From NCBI GenBank assembly GCA_014529385.2, contig CM043965.1:60528433-60592432 (forward strand): a DNA stretch of 64,000 bases, given 5' to 3'. Below the pieces are notes generated by a model. The model ran no database searches and was not told the origin of the DNA. It was given only the letters and a program-made list of their open reading frames with translations. The position numbers and the translations under genes were made by a program. This stretch comes from Adiantum capillus-veneris. Taxonomy: Eukaryota > Streptophyta > Polypodiopsida > Polypodiales > Pteridaceae. Shown piece by piece: positions 44,193 to 56,478 of the stretch (its first letter is position 1; each line of letters opens with the position of its first letter).

Positions 44193-45206
44193 ATGGAGGC
44201 TCCAGCTTCGCCACAGAGGGACTCGCCCGACCCCGCTGAGCCCACCATTCGACTTGCTCTTTCGCTGACAGAGCAAGCGAGCCTTGCCGCAGAGGTAGAG
44301 TGTTTGCAAGTGACTTCGGTCATCTGCAAGATTCTCGACACCCAACCTAGCAGAGGAGAGCTGCGTGACCTTCTCCAGGCCCGCCTTCTCGCAGAGGTGG
44401 ACAAGATCTTGGATGTTCAGATTCTCGGACGGGGTTACTATCAGATCGAGTTTGACACCTCCGAGATGGCATCCAAGGTCATCGCCATGAGTCCACTGAC
44501 CATCCGAGCAACACGTGCCCACTTTCGACATTGGAGACATGGTTTTGACCCGGCTTCGGATGTTCTAGTAGAGGAGGCAGACATCCCCATCTCGGTCTGC
44601 TTTTCGGGTTTACGGAGGGAGTACTTACCACTTCTATCCAGGATCGGCTCAGTCATTGGGATTGTCCTGGAGACACCTCGTACGGTAGCATCGGCAGCTT
44701 CCAAGGCGACTGGCATCCCCTCAGTTCGAGTTTTGGTCAGAGACACCCACACGCCCGAAGGTTATTCTTTTGCCTCGGGTGAGTGGGGGTTGGTTTAGAC
44801 AGAGTGCGGAGGAGGGATGGCGTAAGTGTTGGGATGGTTGCATACACAGGTCCTAGAGTTCTCTCACCACATGGGAGAACTAGGAGTTACAGCCATGCTA
44901 CAGACTCTGTGGCCATTGGCCAAGTTTGCGGTGACACCCCCAGACTCAGCAGGATGTAGGCACATTGTGGTTTACTTCTTTGCTGACACACAGTGTTTGC
45001 CATGCTATGTGTACATTCATGAGGATTCTTGGACAGAGGAGGTTGCTTTACGCACGGCTCGCTCTGCTTGGGCTTGGGCTAGGCACTCACTGCAGTCACG
45101 CCTATCTAGAGGACGCTCGGATGCAGATTACTCTCTATCCAAGCCAGCCTCGAAGATAGCCCGTCTAGCTGCTGCGGTAGCATCTGTTCTCTCTCGCTCC
45201 CCATGA
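44193..45206 (+). pseudogene. LINE copy B ORF1, internally deleted
   Basis: It begins MEAPASPQRD and keeps the DUF4283-like domain (KILDVQILGRGYYQIE, RHGFDPASDV, SRIGSVIG). The frame stops at 44796-44798. At about 44812 the sequence jumps to the C-terminal block (HTQVLEFSHHMGELG, 44826-45206), so the CCHC knuckle and proline-rich linker of copy A (nearly 0.9 kb) are missing. The terminal TGA (45204-45206) overlaps the ORF2 ATG (45203). Confidence 0.85.
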
Positions 45207-45795
45207 GGATCGTCTCATGGAACGTGCAAGGACTAGGTGGGCCCCAATTTCAATGTCAGCGGGGCTGATTGCGTCAGGAGCTTCAGCGCTGCCTTGTGGG
45301 AGGAGAGATTGATCTCCTTATGCTTCACGAGCACTATCTGTGTGAGAGCCGCATTCGGCGATGTGGTCAGCTTTTGCGTGGACGATATGATACTTTTTGG
45401 TCAGCTGCTTTTGGACCTGGAGGCATCCAGGGTGGGGTATGTATGATTATTGCGGACTCATTGCAGCAGGCCATTGTGGGCAGAGGGATCATTGTGCCAA
45501 GCAGGGCTCAGTGGATTACTATGCAGGTTCAGGGTGGCCTTGTGGGTTTCCTGAACATCTATGCGCCCAATGTGGCGAGTGCTCGTGCAGAGTTTTGGTC
45601 ATAGATTGTTGAGTCTCTGCTGCAGGCAGATCATTGGTGCATAGGAGGGGACTTCAACATGTTGGAGGTCCCTTCTGACAGGATTGGTGGCAGCCATGCT
45701 ACGGTGCATGGAGTCGAGTTGGCAGCTTGGGAGAGGTTCTGTATGGCTCTGAGGGTCTCGGATACATGGCAACACTCTGGTTTTGTGAGGCCCCC
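45203..45795 (+). pseudogene. LINE copy B ORF2, endonuclease part 1
   Basis: Starts MRIVSWNVQGLGG, with a frameshift after about 20 codons. Continues GIIVPSRAQW, GFLNIYAPN, GGDFNMLE and TWQHSGFVRPP. A TAG at about 45602 replaces a CAG found in copy A. It is interrupted at CCCCC by the solo LTR. Confidence 0.85.
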
Positions 45796-47312
45796 TGTCA
45801 CAAAAATACGGAAGCGTAAACTGACGTTTAATTGCACTTCAAATACTCAAGAGAATTAGAGGGAGCGAGAAAACTTGACACTTCATTGGGGACCAGAAGA
45901 TGGGCTGGTCCCCCCCCATAAAGAGAATATCTTTATTACTAAGGGAGAATCTTTACAAGCACAGGAACGGGGCATACGCCCGTCCTCTATTCTTTCTTCT
46001 GTTCTGTTCTGACTACTGACTGAGAAAGTGTTTCCACTTTCTTACTGCTTAGGGGATTTCCCCTCTTCTGCGAGACTGGTTGGAAGCTCTCGAAAAGAGA
46101 GTCTATCTTCCGAATCAGCTCATCGGAAGCTCTCACAGAGGAGAGTCCATCTTCCGTTATGTGTTGCCTTCATGCTCATTCCTTCATGCATAGAACACAA
46201 AAGAGAAACAAGCAAAATGCACACGCACATGCTTGCTGTAATTTTCTGCACATAACCTGAAATTCATACCTGTGCACACCCTTACGCCGAAACAGAGGTC
46301 TTCTTCGCGATAAAATCGCGCCAAACTTGATGTAGACTTAGGATAAGGAGAGAGAAGAGAATTCCTATGGCTGATATGCTGAAAACAGCCCTAATCGAGG
46401 TGATTAGGGGCTGAAAACAGAGAATTTCAGTAGCCTCACTCTGCTAAGAGAGCGTCTACGGCAGCTTCTCGCGATGAAACTTCACCAGAAGGTGTCTATG
46501 ACTGTGAGATCCCTTGTTCTTGACAATGGGAGCACAAGGCTACCACATATGTCGCAAGGGGCTGCTCTCAAGCTTCAATGGAGGGCTCCACCGCGTAGAG
46601 CACGCTCACATTAGGGAGGGTAGGTGCACTGCCAGCCCCGAAAATGGGGAAGGGGGGGCTCCTAAATAGCCATCAGGGAGAGGGGGCGCTAGGAAGAGAG
46701 AGAGGGTGAGAGTGAGAGTGAGAGAGGGTTAGTTTGCATTGGTAAGTGTGCCACTTGGCACACTTACTTTAAAAACTTAAAAACCATTCAACTTTTGACT
46801 TTAAAAACTTCTAGCTCATTAATTAAAAATGTGCAATTAACTAACAACTGCTACCAATGATTCTTTTATGAGAACACCAAAGGTCTGCCGGCGCAATGCC
46901 GCACGGGCACTGCACAGCCTTTACCTGTTCACACTTGTCCGGCCGCCCGCCCGGGCACGGACCGTTAAATTTAATTTCACGAAATTTACCCTAAGGCTTT
47001 ATTAGCTTTATTAGCCTTAGGGTCACTGTTCTAAGGACCCCATCTCATTCATGTGCTTGTACTGACGCGCGTATTTTTCTGAGCCTAAAATCTGAGGCTA
47101 CTGCTTACCCCTTTCTGAAGACCCGATTTCCCAATCACTAGGGCTTCAGGGTAATTTCTGCTAAGGTCCCTCTGAGGTGTTCTAGCCCGCATTTAGGCTC
47201 ACCTGAGGCCTTAGAACTGCTAGGTCTATTCTGGTGTGCACACAACTAATTAGATAATTCTTTTCTCGTAAATAAATTAATTATTTACAAAGTCTGACTT
47301 AGTTACACCCCC
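45791..47312. mobile_element. Solo LTR with CCCCC target duplication
   Basis: A 1,512-bp segment, 45796-47307, begins TGTCACAAAAATACGG and ends GACTTAGTTACA, between two CCCCC copies (45791-45795, 47308-47312). The LINE ORF2 resumes exactly after it. There is no primer site, coding region or second LTR, so it is a solo LTR left by LTR-LTR recombination. On the minus strand it carries AATAAAGATATTC and a perfect 9-bp hairpin GGGGACCAG/CTGGTCCCC (45888-45913). The orientation of transcription is therefore probably minus. Confidence 0.88.
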
Positions 47313-49849
47313 AGACAGTCTTGCCTTCTCTCGATAGGACCGCAAAGTAGTAGGAGTGAATCTATCGCGGATAGATCGCTTCTACACTAGTGACCACTTC
47401 AGTGACTTGGGAGGATCAGTGGGCATCCTGGCAGGGACCTTCTCGGACCATGCACCAGTGATCCTCACAGTGGCAGACAGGCAGAGGAGTGGGAGCACGA
47501 TGCTCCGCATCCCAGAGAGGGTCTAGTTGGACTCAGCACTCAAAGAGAGGGTAGAAGCTCTCTGGACAGAGGGCATGGACAGACAGGATTCTCCTGCTGA
47601 CAGAGTGGCCTCGGGCATAGCTCAGATCCGCCATTTTTTTCTTCAGCAGTCTCTGGCTCGCCGGGCTGCAGCGAGAGAGCCGGAGCAGCGTCTCAGACGG
47701 GGCATTGCTTCACTACAGAGGATGCAGGAGCAGCATCCAGACAGTCCTTGGTTGGAGGAGCAGTTACAGCAGGCTCGACAAGAGCTTGCTAGCACAGAGG
47801 AGAGACGATGTGAGTTTGCTTTCCACCGACAGGCATCTCAGTGGACTCAGGTGGGTGACAGAGTGACTGGTGCTTTCTTTGAGACAGCGGGACCTCGGCA
47901 CTCGCATGCCAAGGTCAGCCAGTTGAGGAGGCCCGACGGGTTAGTTGCTTGTGAGCCCGAGGATATGCGTGCAATTGCTATTGACTTCTACCATGAGATA
48001 CTGTCTACGGAGCCCGAGTCAGGGCGGCATGATGCATGCAGGGAGCAGGTTTGGACACAGATGCCTTGTCTTGTGACTGAGGAGATGCATCAGAGGCTAG
48101 AGATGCCACTTCAGCTTAAGGAGCTGCACACGGCTCTTAGGGCCCTCCCCCGTGGCAGCTGTCCAGGTGAGGATGGGTTGACTCCCAGCTTTTTCTTGGA
48201 GTACTGGGACCTACTTGGCCCAGATCTCTGTAGTGCTTTTCAGTACATTTTGCACACAGGAGTGTTTCCTGACAGCATGAGTGAGGGCCTGATTTACCTC
48301 ATTCCCAAGGAGGGTGGCTCCTTGGATGAGATTCGACAGTGGCGTCCCATCACCATCCTCAACTCAGCCTACAAAATTATTGCCAAGGCTCTGAGTTTGA
48401 GGATTCAGCCACTTTTAGAGAGCCTTATACATGGGACCCAGACAGGTTTTGTCAAGGAACGCAGTATCCTTGACAACATCTTTACTTTTTGGGAGGCTTC
48501 TGCCCTGGCACGGCTCCGTGGTGAGGACCTAGTGATTCTTCTTCTCGATTTTGAGAAGGCATACAACAGAGTTGATTGGGACTTTCTAGAGGGCACTCTA
48601 CGCAGGATGGGCTTCTCAGATGCTTGGATCAGAGGGGTGTCAGCCTTGTACAGACAGGCTCTCAGTCAGGTACTTTTGGCAGGAGGTAGAGGCGATCGCT
48701 TCATGCTTACACGCTCGGTCAGACAGAGCTGTCCTCTTGCCACGTTTCTCTTTCTGTTCTATGCGGAGGCGATGAGCAGATTTTTGGTGTCACAACAGGT
48801 TGGTCTACGGGGCTTAGCACTCCCTATTCGGGGAGATGAGCTACTGGACGCTGAGTTTGCCGATGACTCAACCTTGTACCTCGATGGCCAGGAGGCCAAT
48901 CTTCACAAATGTGAGCAGGCTTTGGCGACCTTCTGTTGTGCATCGGGCGCACTAATCAACCGGAGAAAGACTGTGGCTTTCTCGGTTGGTAGTGCTCCTG
49001 TGCCAGATTGGATGCCAGGAGAGGGCTTCAGGTGGATTCCCCCAGGGACTACAGTTCGGTACTTGGGTTGTCAGGTTGGTTTGGACTTGTCTCCCGAGAA
49101 AAAGATTGCTCCCCTTCTCCTGTCTATCAGGAGAAAGTTGCTACATTGGAGCTCAACACGACTTTCTCTGGCTGGCAAAGTAGTAGTTGCCAACCAGGTG
49201 TTGTTGGCGACTATGTGGTACATCACTTCCTGCAGGATCTTCTCGAGTCCTTGTATCATCCAGGTAGAGAGGCTGATCAGGAACTTCCTTTGGTCAAGAT
49301 GTGACACTCAGATAGCCCGAGCTAAGGTGGCTTGGCAGGTCATCACGCTTCCTTGTTCTCAGGGAGGGCTTGGGATCATTGATCCAGCACAGCAGAGCAG
49401 AGCCCTTCTTGGGAAGTTCATCGTCAAAGGACTTCTTCCAGGTGAGGAGCCCTGGAAGGAGCTCTTGCTACAGCGGCTTCGTGCCAGGGTGCCTCAGTCA
49501 GGAGGCCCTTGGCAACCTTCGACCAGATGGATCTTTACAGAGATGCACAGAGTTGGTTTGAGCAAGAGACTGCAGGATCGCTTCGCTGTGAGCTTGCTTC
49601 GATCTTGGGAGCTCTTGCGGCGAGGCCTGGAGCAGAGACGGCTTACTTGCACGGAGGAGCGCCTACGACAGCCCCTTGTCTGGAACCCCATGGTTAGCAC
49701 TCAGAGAGGCCACTTGGTTGGTAGTCGGCCTCATGTTTCCTGGGGTTCCATGGCAGCAGGTCCAGTGCGCTCTCTAGGTGACTGGCTAGAGTTCAGAGGT
49801 TTGTCAGAGGAGGTACAGGGGTTCCAACTACAGGGCATGAGAGGGGTGC
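47313..49849 (+). pseudogene. LINE copy B ORF2: endonuclease end and reverse transcriptase
   Basis: Open from 47527 to the gypsy insertion. The endonuclease end has SRIDRFYTSDHF and SDHAPVIL. The RT has WRPITILNSAYKI, TGFVKERSI, LLDFEKAYNRVDW (Asp of AYDRVDW changed to Asn) and EFADD. Two earlier stops lie at about 47365 and 47523. This is the longest uninterrupted RT of the family in the window. The open frame continues about 40 codons into the gypsy LTR, but that tail is not LINE protein. Confidence 0.88.
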
Positions 49850-51314
49850 TGTCACCAACGTGTGACTACTATCTATCCTTTTTGTTGATTTCTTTCTTAT
49901 TATCTATTTACTTTCACTTTTTGGAAACACCCCTCGGGAAATCTAACTGCCCTGCATTGCATAGCTAGTGTGGAACTGTCCAGAGGGAGTCCAAGCCTGA
50001 GGGCAAGAGAGCACTAAGGTTGGACAAGGACTATGGTTAGCCAAGTGGGGTCATTGACTAGCCAAAGTGGAATCCTTTGCTACAGAGGCTACATTTCAGT
50101 TATGGATGTGGCCGCAGTGTACAAAGAGGGTCGGATGACCTAGAAAGATACAATGGCAGCATCTCCTAAAATTTAGGGAACTGCTATTTTGGGACCTGAA
50201 AATGTGTTGACGTCATTACCTCCGGAATGACAAAGGGAACATTTTCTTACTCTGCCGTGAAGTCAACTGGGCAGCCGGTTGGGAGATTTTTAGGCAGCAA
50301 CCCCGAAACGGGAAAATGCTTGTAAATGTGTCAAGTGGCACCTTCTGGTGCACTTGCCTCATGCAACAAGAGTTGGCGCTGAATTTAGGAGGGGGAGAGC
50401 CTCATTTTCAGTTTTGTCACAGGTTAAGAGCTATGGAGTGCTTGCTTTCCCTCTTATGCACAGTGCGGTGCCAGGAGTGATGCCCTGCACGCTACGCACT
50501 GCCCTCTCTCTCCCCTATGGCAGTATGTTATGCCCCACTAGTGGGCTTTTCATTTGACCAATGTACAGTTGTGTGGGTTCATGCGCGATTGCCGAGGCAA
50601 GAGCCTCTTGCACAGGTACTGGATTAGCTAGAGGCTAATCCCCCGCAGGTACATGTGATTCGGAGAGGTTTCACGCCCAAAATCTCGTCCGATTCAAAGG
50701 GCAAGTAGCCCTACAGGTGCGGGAGCTCGAGGACTTGCTACGGATGCGACCGGCACGCGAAACGGAGCCCGAAACAGTAAATTACAGCCTGCTGTGTATT
50801 TTTGCAGGTTTAGGGTTTTGGCCCTAAACGGACCCTAATACCCCCAAGAGGTTCGGGGACGCAAGGGGACCGCTATACAGGTGATCTGGCGCATTTTCAG
50901 GGCTCAAAACAGAGAATTCAGCGTGCTGCAGATTCTCGCGAGGTTTTGCAAAGTGGTCGGGAAAGTCATTTAATGCGTGGGAATACTGACCGTGAAGAGT
51001 TCTAGTATATTTATGCTGCCGAAATCAGGCCGGAACAGTCAAAATTCAGCCAAGGTTGTGCGGGGCAGCTTATAGGGATCCACAACGTTTATTCCCTCTT
51101 TTGAACAAGAAAGAAATACCGAAAGGGGCGCCTAAGTTAGGGGCCAATCTGGTGTCGGTCTACTCATACAGGTGCAATCTAGCAGCCTGTATCCCTCTCC
51201 CCTTTGTTGTGTCTTGAAAGTACAGGTAAAATAGACGACTAATAATGGGTGAAAGCTAAATCAAGGTTTAAAGTAAAGTCTACCGCCCTTTTTGGATTGA
51301 ACAGGCCGGTTTCA
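49850..51314 (+). repeat. 5' LTR of gypsy element
   Basis: 1,465 bp, TGTCACCAACGTG...GGCCGGTTTCA. The hairpin is at 51127-51145. The poly(A) signal seen as AATAAA in the 3' LTR and in the minus copy is AAGAAA here (near 51107-51112). Confidence 0.93.
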
Positions 51315-51332
51315 TGGTTCCATCCCCGGGAT
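51315..51332 (+). other. Candidate primer-binding site of gypsy element
   Basis: TGGTTCCATCCCCGGG starts right after the LTR. The minus copy has TTGTTTACTCCCCGGG at the same place. It begins with TGG as a tRNA 3'-CCA complement should, but it is not the tRNA-Met type; the tRNA is not identified. Confidence 0.5.
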
Positions 51333-51420
51333 TAAATCACTTTTTCCCATAGAAGTGAGCCTTGGTCAGATTGGGCTTTAAGACACAGGGGATCATAGAC
51401 CAGACACAGGGAATGCAATT

Positions 51421-53295
51421 ATGGCTGACAGACCAGATGATGTGACTGAAGAGGTTTCTTCTTCACAGGGTCAACAGACACATGAAGTAGGTGAGTCTTC
51501 AAGACCACCACAGACGGATGATGATATATTCAGGACCCAGTTGGCTATTGCTGTGGCTATGTTCACACAAGTAATGCAGAACCCGAGGTTTTTAGCCTTT
51601 CTGCAACCTCTTGTTCCGTCTCAGCAAGTTGGGTCACTGGACCATATTCAAAAGCTTGTTAAGGCTCGAGCACAGGTGATTCATACTGCACAGTCAATGG
51701 AAACACCTGTATACTTGACAAAGAACATGCAGTCTCCACAACCTGTGCCTAAGGTGCAAGAACAGGTGACTGAGATGCCACTCTTTCAGGCTGTACCAGT
51801 TCAGTCCGCCACCTTTCAGCAGCCTATAGCTGGTTCTAATGGGCAAGGAAGCAACCTACAAGCTATGCAACGAGTGTTCCCACCACCTTCAGTACACCCT
51901 GGCTATTTTGGAGGTGGATCGGTATTCCAGAGCATGGCTGGTCATGCACCTGGAAATCAGTTTTACACGCCAGGAACAGTGTTCGGGGGTGCTCAAACGA
52001 TGATGCCTAACCCCATGTACAGTGTCATGGGTATGCAACCAAGGTTTCAGAGCACTCGGGGCCAATTTGGGATGCCACAGGCAAATTTTGGTATGGCTAG
52101 AATTACAAATCAGCAATATGGCATTTCCAGGTCAAGTTAATAGTGGCCAAGGAAGACAGATGAACCCTAATAGTGTTCCCATGTTTCAATCACTTCTATA
52201 TGACAATTTAACGCCGCTGGAGAGGCCAACTCCGTACAAAGAAGGTGCAAAGGTGTGACTTTCACGACCTTTACAGGGTTTGATGACAGGAAGAAGGCTC
52301 TCTCATTCCTCCAGCAGTTTGACAAGGCCTATGCAGGGGAAAACTTTACAGAGGCTTCAAAGGTCCGCAAAGCAGCCACTTTCTTGACAGGGAATGCGGG
52401 ACAATGGTGGACAACTTTATTGCTTCAAGGGCAAGCTCCGTCCACATGGATTTACTTCAAGCAGATTTTTGCAGCAGCATGGTTATCTGATGACTTTGAA
52501 GCAGATGTCATGACAGAATGGCACCAGCTTAATGCTGCCACTTGCAAGAATTTGGATGAGTACAATGGGAAGTTTTGGAATGCTCTACTTCCAGTAACTT
52601 CCTATAGGTTTGTGTCTTTGACAGAACAGATTGAAAAATACCGTTGTGGCCTACCCAAAGGATTGAGAAAGTACTGCACGAAGACCAAAGTCACTACTTT
52701 GACGCAGCTCATCGAGGTAGCAAACACTGGCAATGGTTTGCTCAAGGGAGAAGATTGTGAATTCAATACTGGCGTCAAGGAAGGATCAGCCAAGAAAAAT
52801 TCAGCGAAGAAGTATGTTCCCAAGGAGGTTCCTAAAGTGACTCAGGAGCCAACCAACGCAGGGAAAGACAAAACTACGGCTGAATTAGAAAAGGGACCAG
52901 CGAAGAAATGGAAAAGACGTTTTCCTCGCAAGTCGGAAGAGCAAAAGAAGGTCCTGAGGTCAGAGAACAAATGCTTCATCTGTGAGCAGCCTGGCCACAT
53001 TGCTTACAATTGTCCTACAAAGAAAAGGCCAGCTGATTCTGAAGACAAGGAGGACAAGAAAGGAAAGAAGCCCATGGCTGGTCTAGTGCCAGATATGGTG
53101 GGCGACAAGCCAAATTCAGATGCAAGTGAGCTTTGCAGAGCATGGGGAAAGGTCAAGGATCAAACAGTGCTTATCTTCTTTGATCTAGGTGCCAAAGCCA
53201 ACTTCATTTCCCCAGAATTAGCTTCAAAGTTGGGAATCAGACCTGAAGAGATGGGGTATACAAAAGAGGCAGGTTTGGCATGTCCTCGCCATTAA
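51421..53295 (+). pseudogene. Gypsy gag and first half of protease
   Basis: Residues 1-240: MADRPDDVTEE, then Gln/Pro/Gly/Met-rich. A 5-base deletion relative to the minus copy shifts the frame near 52115 (stop at 52138-52140). From 52255 the same frame as the start is open again: gag core ([27 protein letters not shown]), basic region, CCHC knuckle [14 protein letters not shown], then protease start [19 protein letters not shown], where Leu replaces the usual Ser/Thr of the D-S/T-G-A active site. Ends in TAA at 53293-53295. Confidence 0.88.
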
Positions 53296-53301
53296 GAGGC
53301 C

Positions 53302-54927
53302 GTGACACCCATCATCGGAAAGTTGCGCCTACATATCCAGTCCTATGTAGATGCTGAAGAATTTTACATCATGCCACTGGACGGATGTGATGTGTTGCTA
53401 GGTATTCCTTGGTTGTTTCGTGTACAGGGAATCATGGATGCCTACAACAAAAAGATCACTGTACAGAGCAGGGGAAAGACTCACATTCTGGATGTAAAGC
53501 TTAAAGGGGATTCTATTCCCACTGTATCAGCTTCTGCTATTACTTCTGTAATGAAAAAGCATCTTTCTGCGTACTTGGTTTTTGCACTTGAAGTGTCAGA
53601 TTGTGATGAATCAAATTTATCTGTGCTAGATAAAGAAAGGTCAATGTTTTCACAACAGTATAGTGACTGTTTTTCCAATTCATTACCGTCTCAATTACCG
53701 CCAAAGAGACCCGAGGACCATGCGATAGATTTGGTGCCAGGCAGTAGCCCACCAAATAAGCCTCCGTACAGGGTTAGTGCGGCTCAGCAGAAAGAGATAA
53801 TGGGCCAAGTACAGGAGCTGTTAGAAAAGGGGCTGATTCAGCCCAGTTCATCTCCATTCTGTTCTCCAGTGTTGTTGGTGCAGAAAAAGGATGGCTCATG
53901 GCGTATGTGCATCGACTACCGTGCACTGAACAAGAATACCATCAAGAATAGGTTCCCTATACCTAGAATTGATGATATTATGGACAAATTAGAAGGAGCA
54001 GCTATGTTTAGCAGGATAGATCTAAAGAGTGGGTACCATCAGATCCGCATTAGATCAGAGGATGTGCACAAGACTGCTTTTAGAACGACGTTTGGCCTTA
54101 ACGAATTTTTAGTGATGCCCTTTGGTCTCACAAATGCTCCTGCTACGTTCAATAGGATGATGGACAGAATTTTCCGTCCACACCAGCAGTTTGTTGGTAC
54201 ATTCTTTGATGACATGATAGTCTACTCAAAGAATGAAGAGGAGCATAGGCATCACTTGGCCATTGTGTTCAAAGAGGTACGCAGTCATAGGTTGCTCATC
54301 AATGCAAAGAAAAGTGAATTTTTTCTTGAAGAGATCCACTTTCTGGGACGCATTGTCTCAAAGGATGGTGTCAAAATGGATCCTGCAAAAGTTGAAGCGA
54401 TCAAGTCATGGCCAGATTTGAAGACGGTGCATGATGTCCGAAGCTTCTTGGGACTATGCTCCTATTACAGAAGGTTTATCCGAAATTTCGCTGAGATTGC
54501 TTCACCTTTACATGCTCTTCAAAAGAAGGCAGTCACCTTTAGATGGACACAGAAAGAGATTTCAGCTTTTAATCTCTTAAAGGAAAAGATGACTTCAGAT
54601 CCAGTCATTGTCTTGCCAGATCTTAGGAAGTCATTTGTGGTCCAGTGTGACACCTGCGGTAGTAGCATTGGTGCAGTGCTAATGCAAGATGGCAGGGTAG
54701 TAGCCTATGAGAGCAGAATTTTGCAAGGGCCAGAGATGACCATGCAGGTCTATGAGAAAGAGTTACTGGCTGTGATTCATGCGCTCTTAAGTTGGAAACA
54801 CTACCTGCTAGGTGCAGATTTCGTTGTCCAAACAAACCATCAGACCTTGCGATACTTCTTGACACAGACAAAGTTATCTGAGAAGCATATGCGATGGGCA
54901 AATATCTTGTCCATGTTCCACTTTTAG
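53302..54927 (+). pseudogene. Gypsy protease end, reverse transcriptase, RNase H
   Basis: In the same frame as the gag core, after a TAA. Protease end: [65 protein letters not shown] and the catalytic box FFDDMIVYS. RNase H: QCDTCGSSIGAVL, YEKELLAVI and TNHQTLRYF, where Asn replaces the catalytic Asp of the usual TDH. Ends in a TAG at 54925-54927, one base different from a Gln codon. Confidence 0.92.
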
Positions 54928-54930
54928 ATT

Positions 54931-56478
54931 GTGCATGTGGAAGGCAAGAAGAACGTTGTGGCTGATGCCTTGTCTAGGAAGCCACAAATTTCAGCTGTGT
55001 CAATTCCTTATCATCATGAACTTGATGATATGAGAGAACAGTATGAAAATGATGAAGATTTTGCAAGGGTCTTCGAGCAGCTAATGCAAGGACAACATCA
55101 TGAACACTATCTTCTCAAAGATGGGTTCATGATGATGCATGGCAGATTGTGTGTCACAAAGCCATTGCGACGCAAAGTTATGGAAGAGAGTCATGTCTCG
55201 CCGTATGCAGGGCATCGTGGCATCGATGGTACAGTTAAAGCGGTTGAGACATTCTTCTACTGGCCTACATTGAGAAGAGATGTGGATACCTTTGTGCTAG
55301 AATGCCTAATATGCCAAAAGGTCAAGTTTGACAGGCAAAAGGCACCAGGGTTATTGCAACCACTACCTATTCCAGATAAACCATGGGAAAGTATTACTAT
55401 GGATTTTATCTTTGATCTTCCGAGAACGTAGACAAGAAACGATGGTATTTGGACCATCATTTGCAGATTCAACAAACAGGCTCATTTTATTCCTGTCAGG
55501 AAGAAGATAAAGCCAGATCAGATGGCACGCTTGTTTATGAGCAATATTTTCAAGTATCATGGCATGCCACAGTCAATTGTTAGCGACCGTGATCCACGCA
55601 TGACAAGTTTGTTCTAGAGAGGCTTGTTTGAGAATATGGGCACAACGCTCAAATTCTCTTCGTCATTTCATCCTCAAACAGATGGGCAGTCAGAAGAGGC
55701 AAATTCTACTGTCCTAGATCTGCTGAAGTGTTATGTGTCAGAGCATAAAGGGAAGTGGGAGCAATATTTGCCATTGGTGGAGTATGCATACAATAATACA
55801 GTGCATTCATCAACTGGCAAGGCACCTTTTGCGATAGTTGAAGGTGGCAAGAAAGTTCCTCCCATACTGCATACAAAGGAAAAGATATTTGAAGCAGATA
55901 AGTATGTTCAGGACATGGATGAAATGTACAAGAAGGTCAAAGTGGCCTTGGAAAAGACTCATGCAAAGCAAAAGAAAGCAGCTGATCGTCACCGTCGTGA
56001 AGTGGTATATTCACTTGGTGATTGGGTGCTTTTACGCTTTGAAAAGGCAAGGTTAAAGAAGATGAAGGGCAAGGAAAGACTGTTTCCAAAGCTCAGCATG
56101 CGTTACTATGGGCCTTTTCAAGTGTGCGACATAATCAGTGATGTTGCATATAGGCTGAAATTGCCTGACAGTTGGAAGATTCACAATGCGTTTCATGTGA
56201 GTCTTCTCAGACCCTATGTGGGTGATGTGCCAGAAGATATGCCAGCTGAAGATCAGCCGGAAGTCGAGGAACTTGACGAGATCTTGGTCCCCGAACAGAT
56301 TTTGGCACACAAAGAAAGAAAAGTGAAAGGCAAGGTTGCTAGGCGTTACTTAGTAAAGTTCAGAAACTATCCACCAATGGATGCTAAGTGGATGGAAGAA
56401 GGTGAACTTGCAGAATCACCAACTGTGTTATCACTTTACCTTGAAGCCTTCGATTTGCAACCTACCTTGACCCCTTGA
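54931..56478 (+). pseudogene. Gypsy integrase and chromodomain
   Basis: Continues the same frame. ADALSRKPQ end of RNase H; zinc-binding HHCC (HRGIDGTVKAVE, CLICQKVK); catalytic core Asp (MDFIFDLP), Asp (VSDRDPRM) and Glu (HPQTDGQSEEAN); then KWEQYLPLVEYAYNN and GPFQVCDIISDVAYRLKLP. A chromodomain follows at the C-terminus (VPEQILAHKERKVKGK, RYLVKFRNYPPMDAKW). TAG codons at 55429-55431 and about 55615-55617 break the frame. Chromodomains direct insertion to particular chromatin in this branch. Confidence 0.9.

Noticed and set aside
43747-44268. Proline-rich open frames in several frames
   Set aside because: They follow from poly(C) and CCG-rich LINE 5'UTR sequence and have no domain or conserved start.
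49850-49968. C-terminal 40 residues of the 813-codon frame 47527-49968
   Set aside because: These codons are read from the gypsy 5' LTR after the insertion point at 49850. They are not LINE protein.
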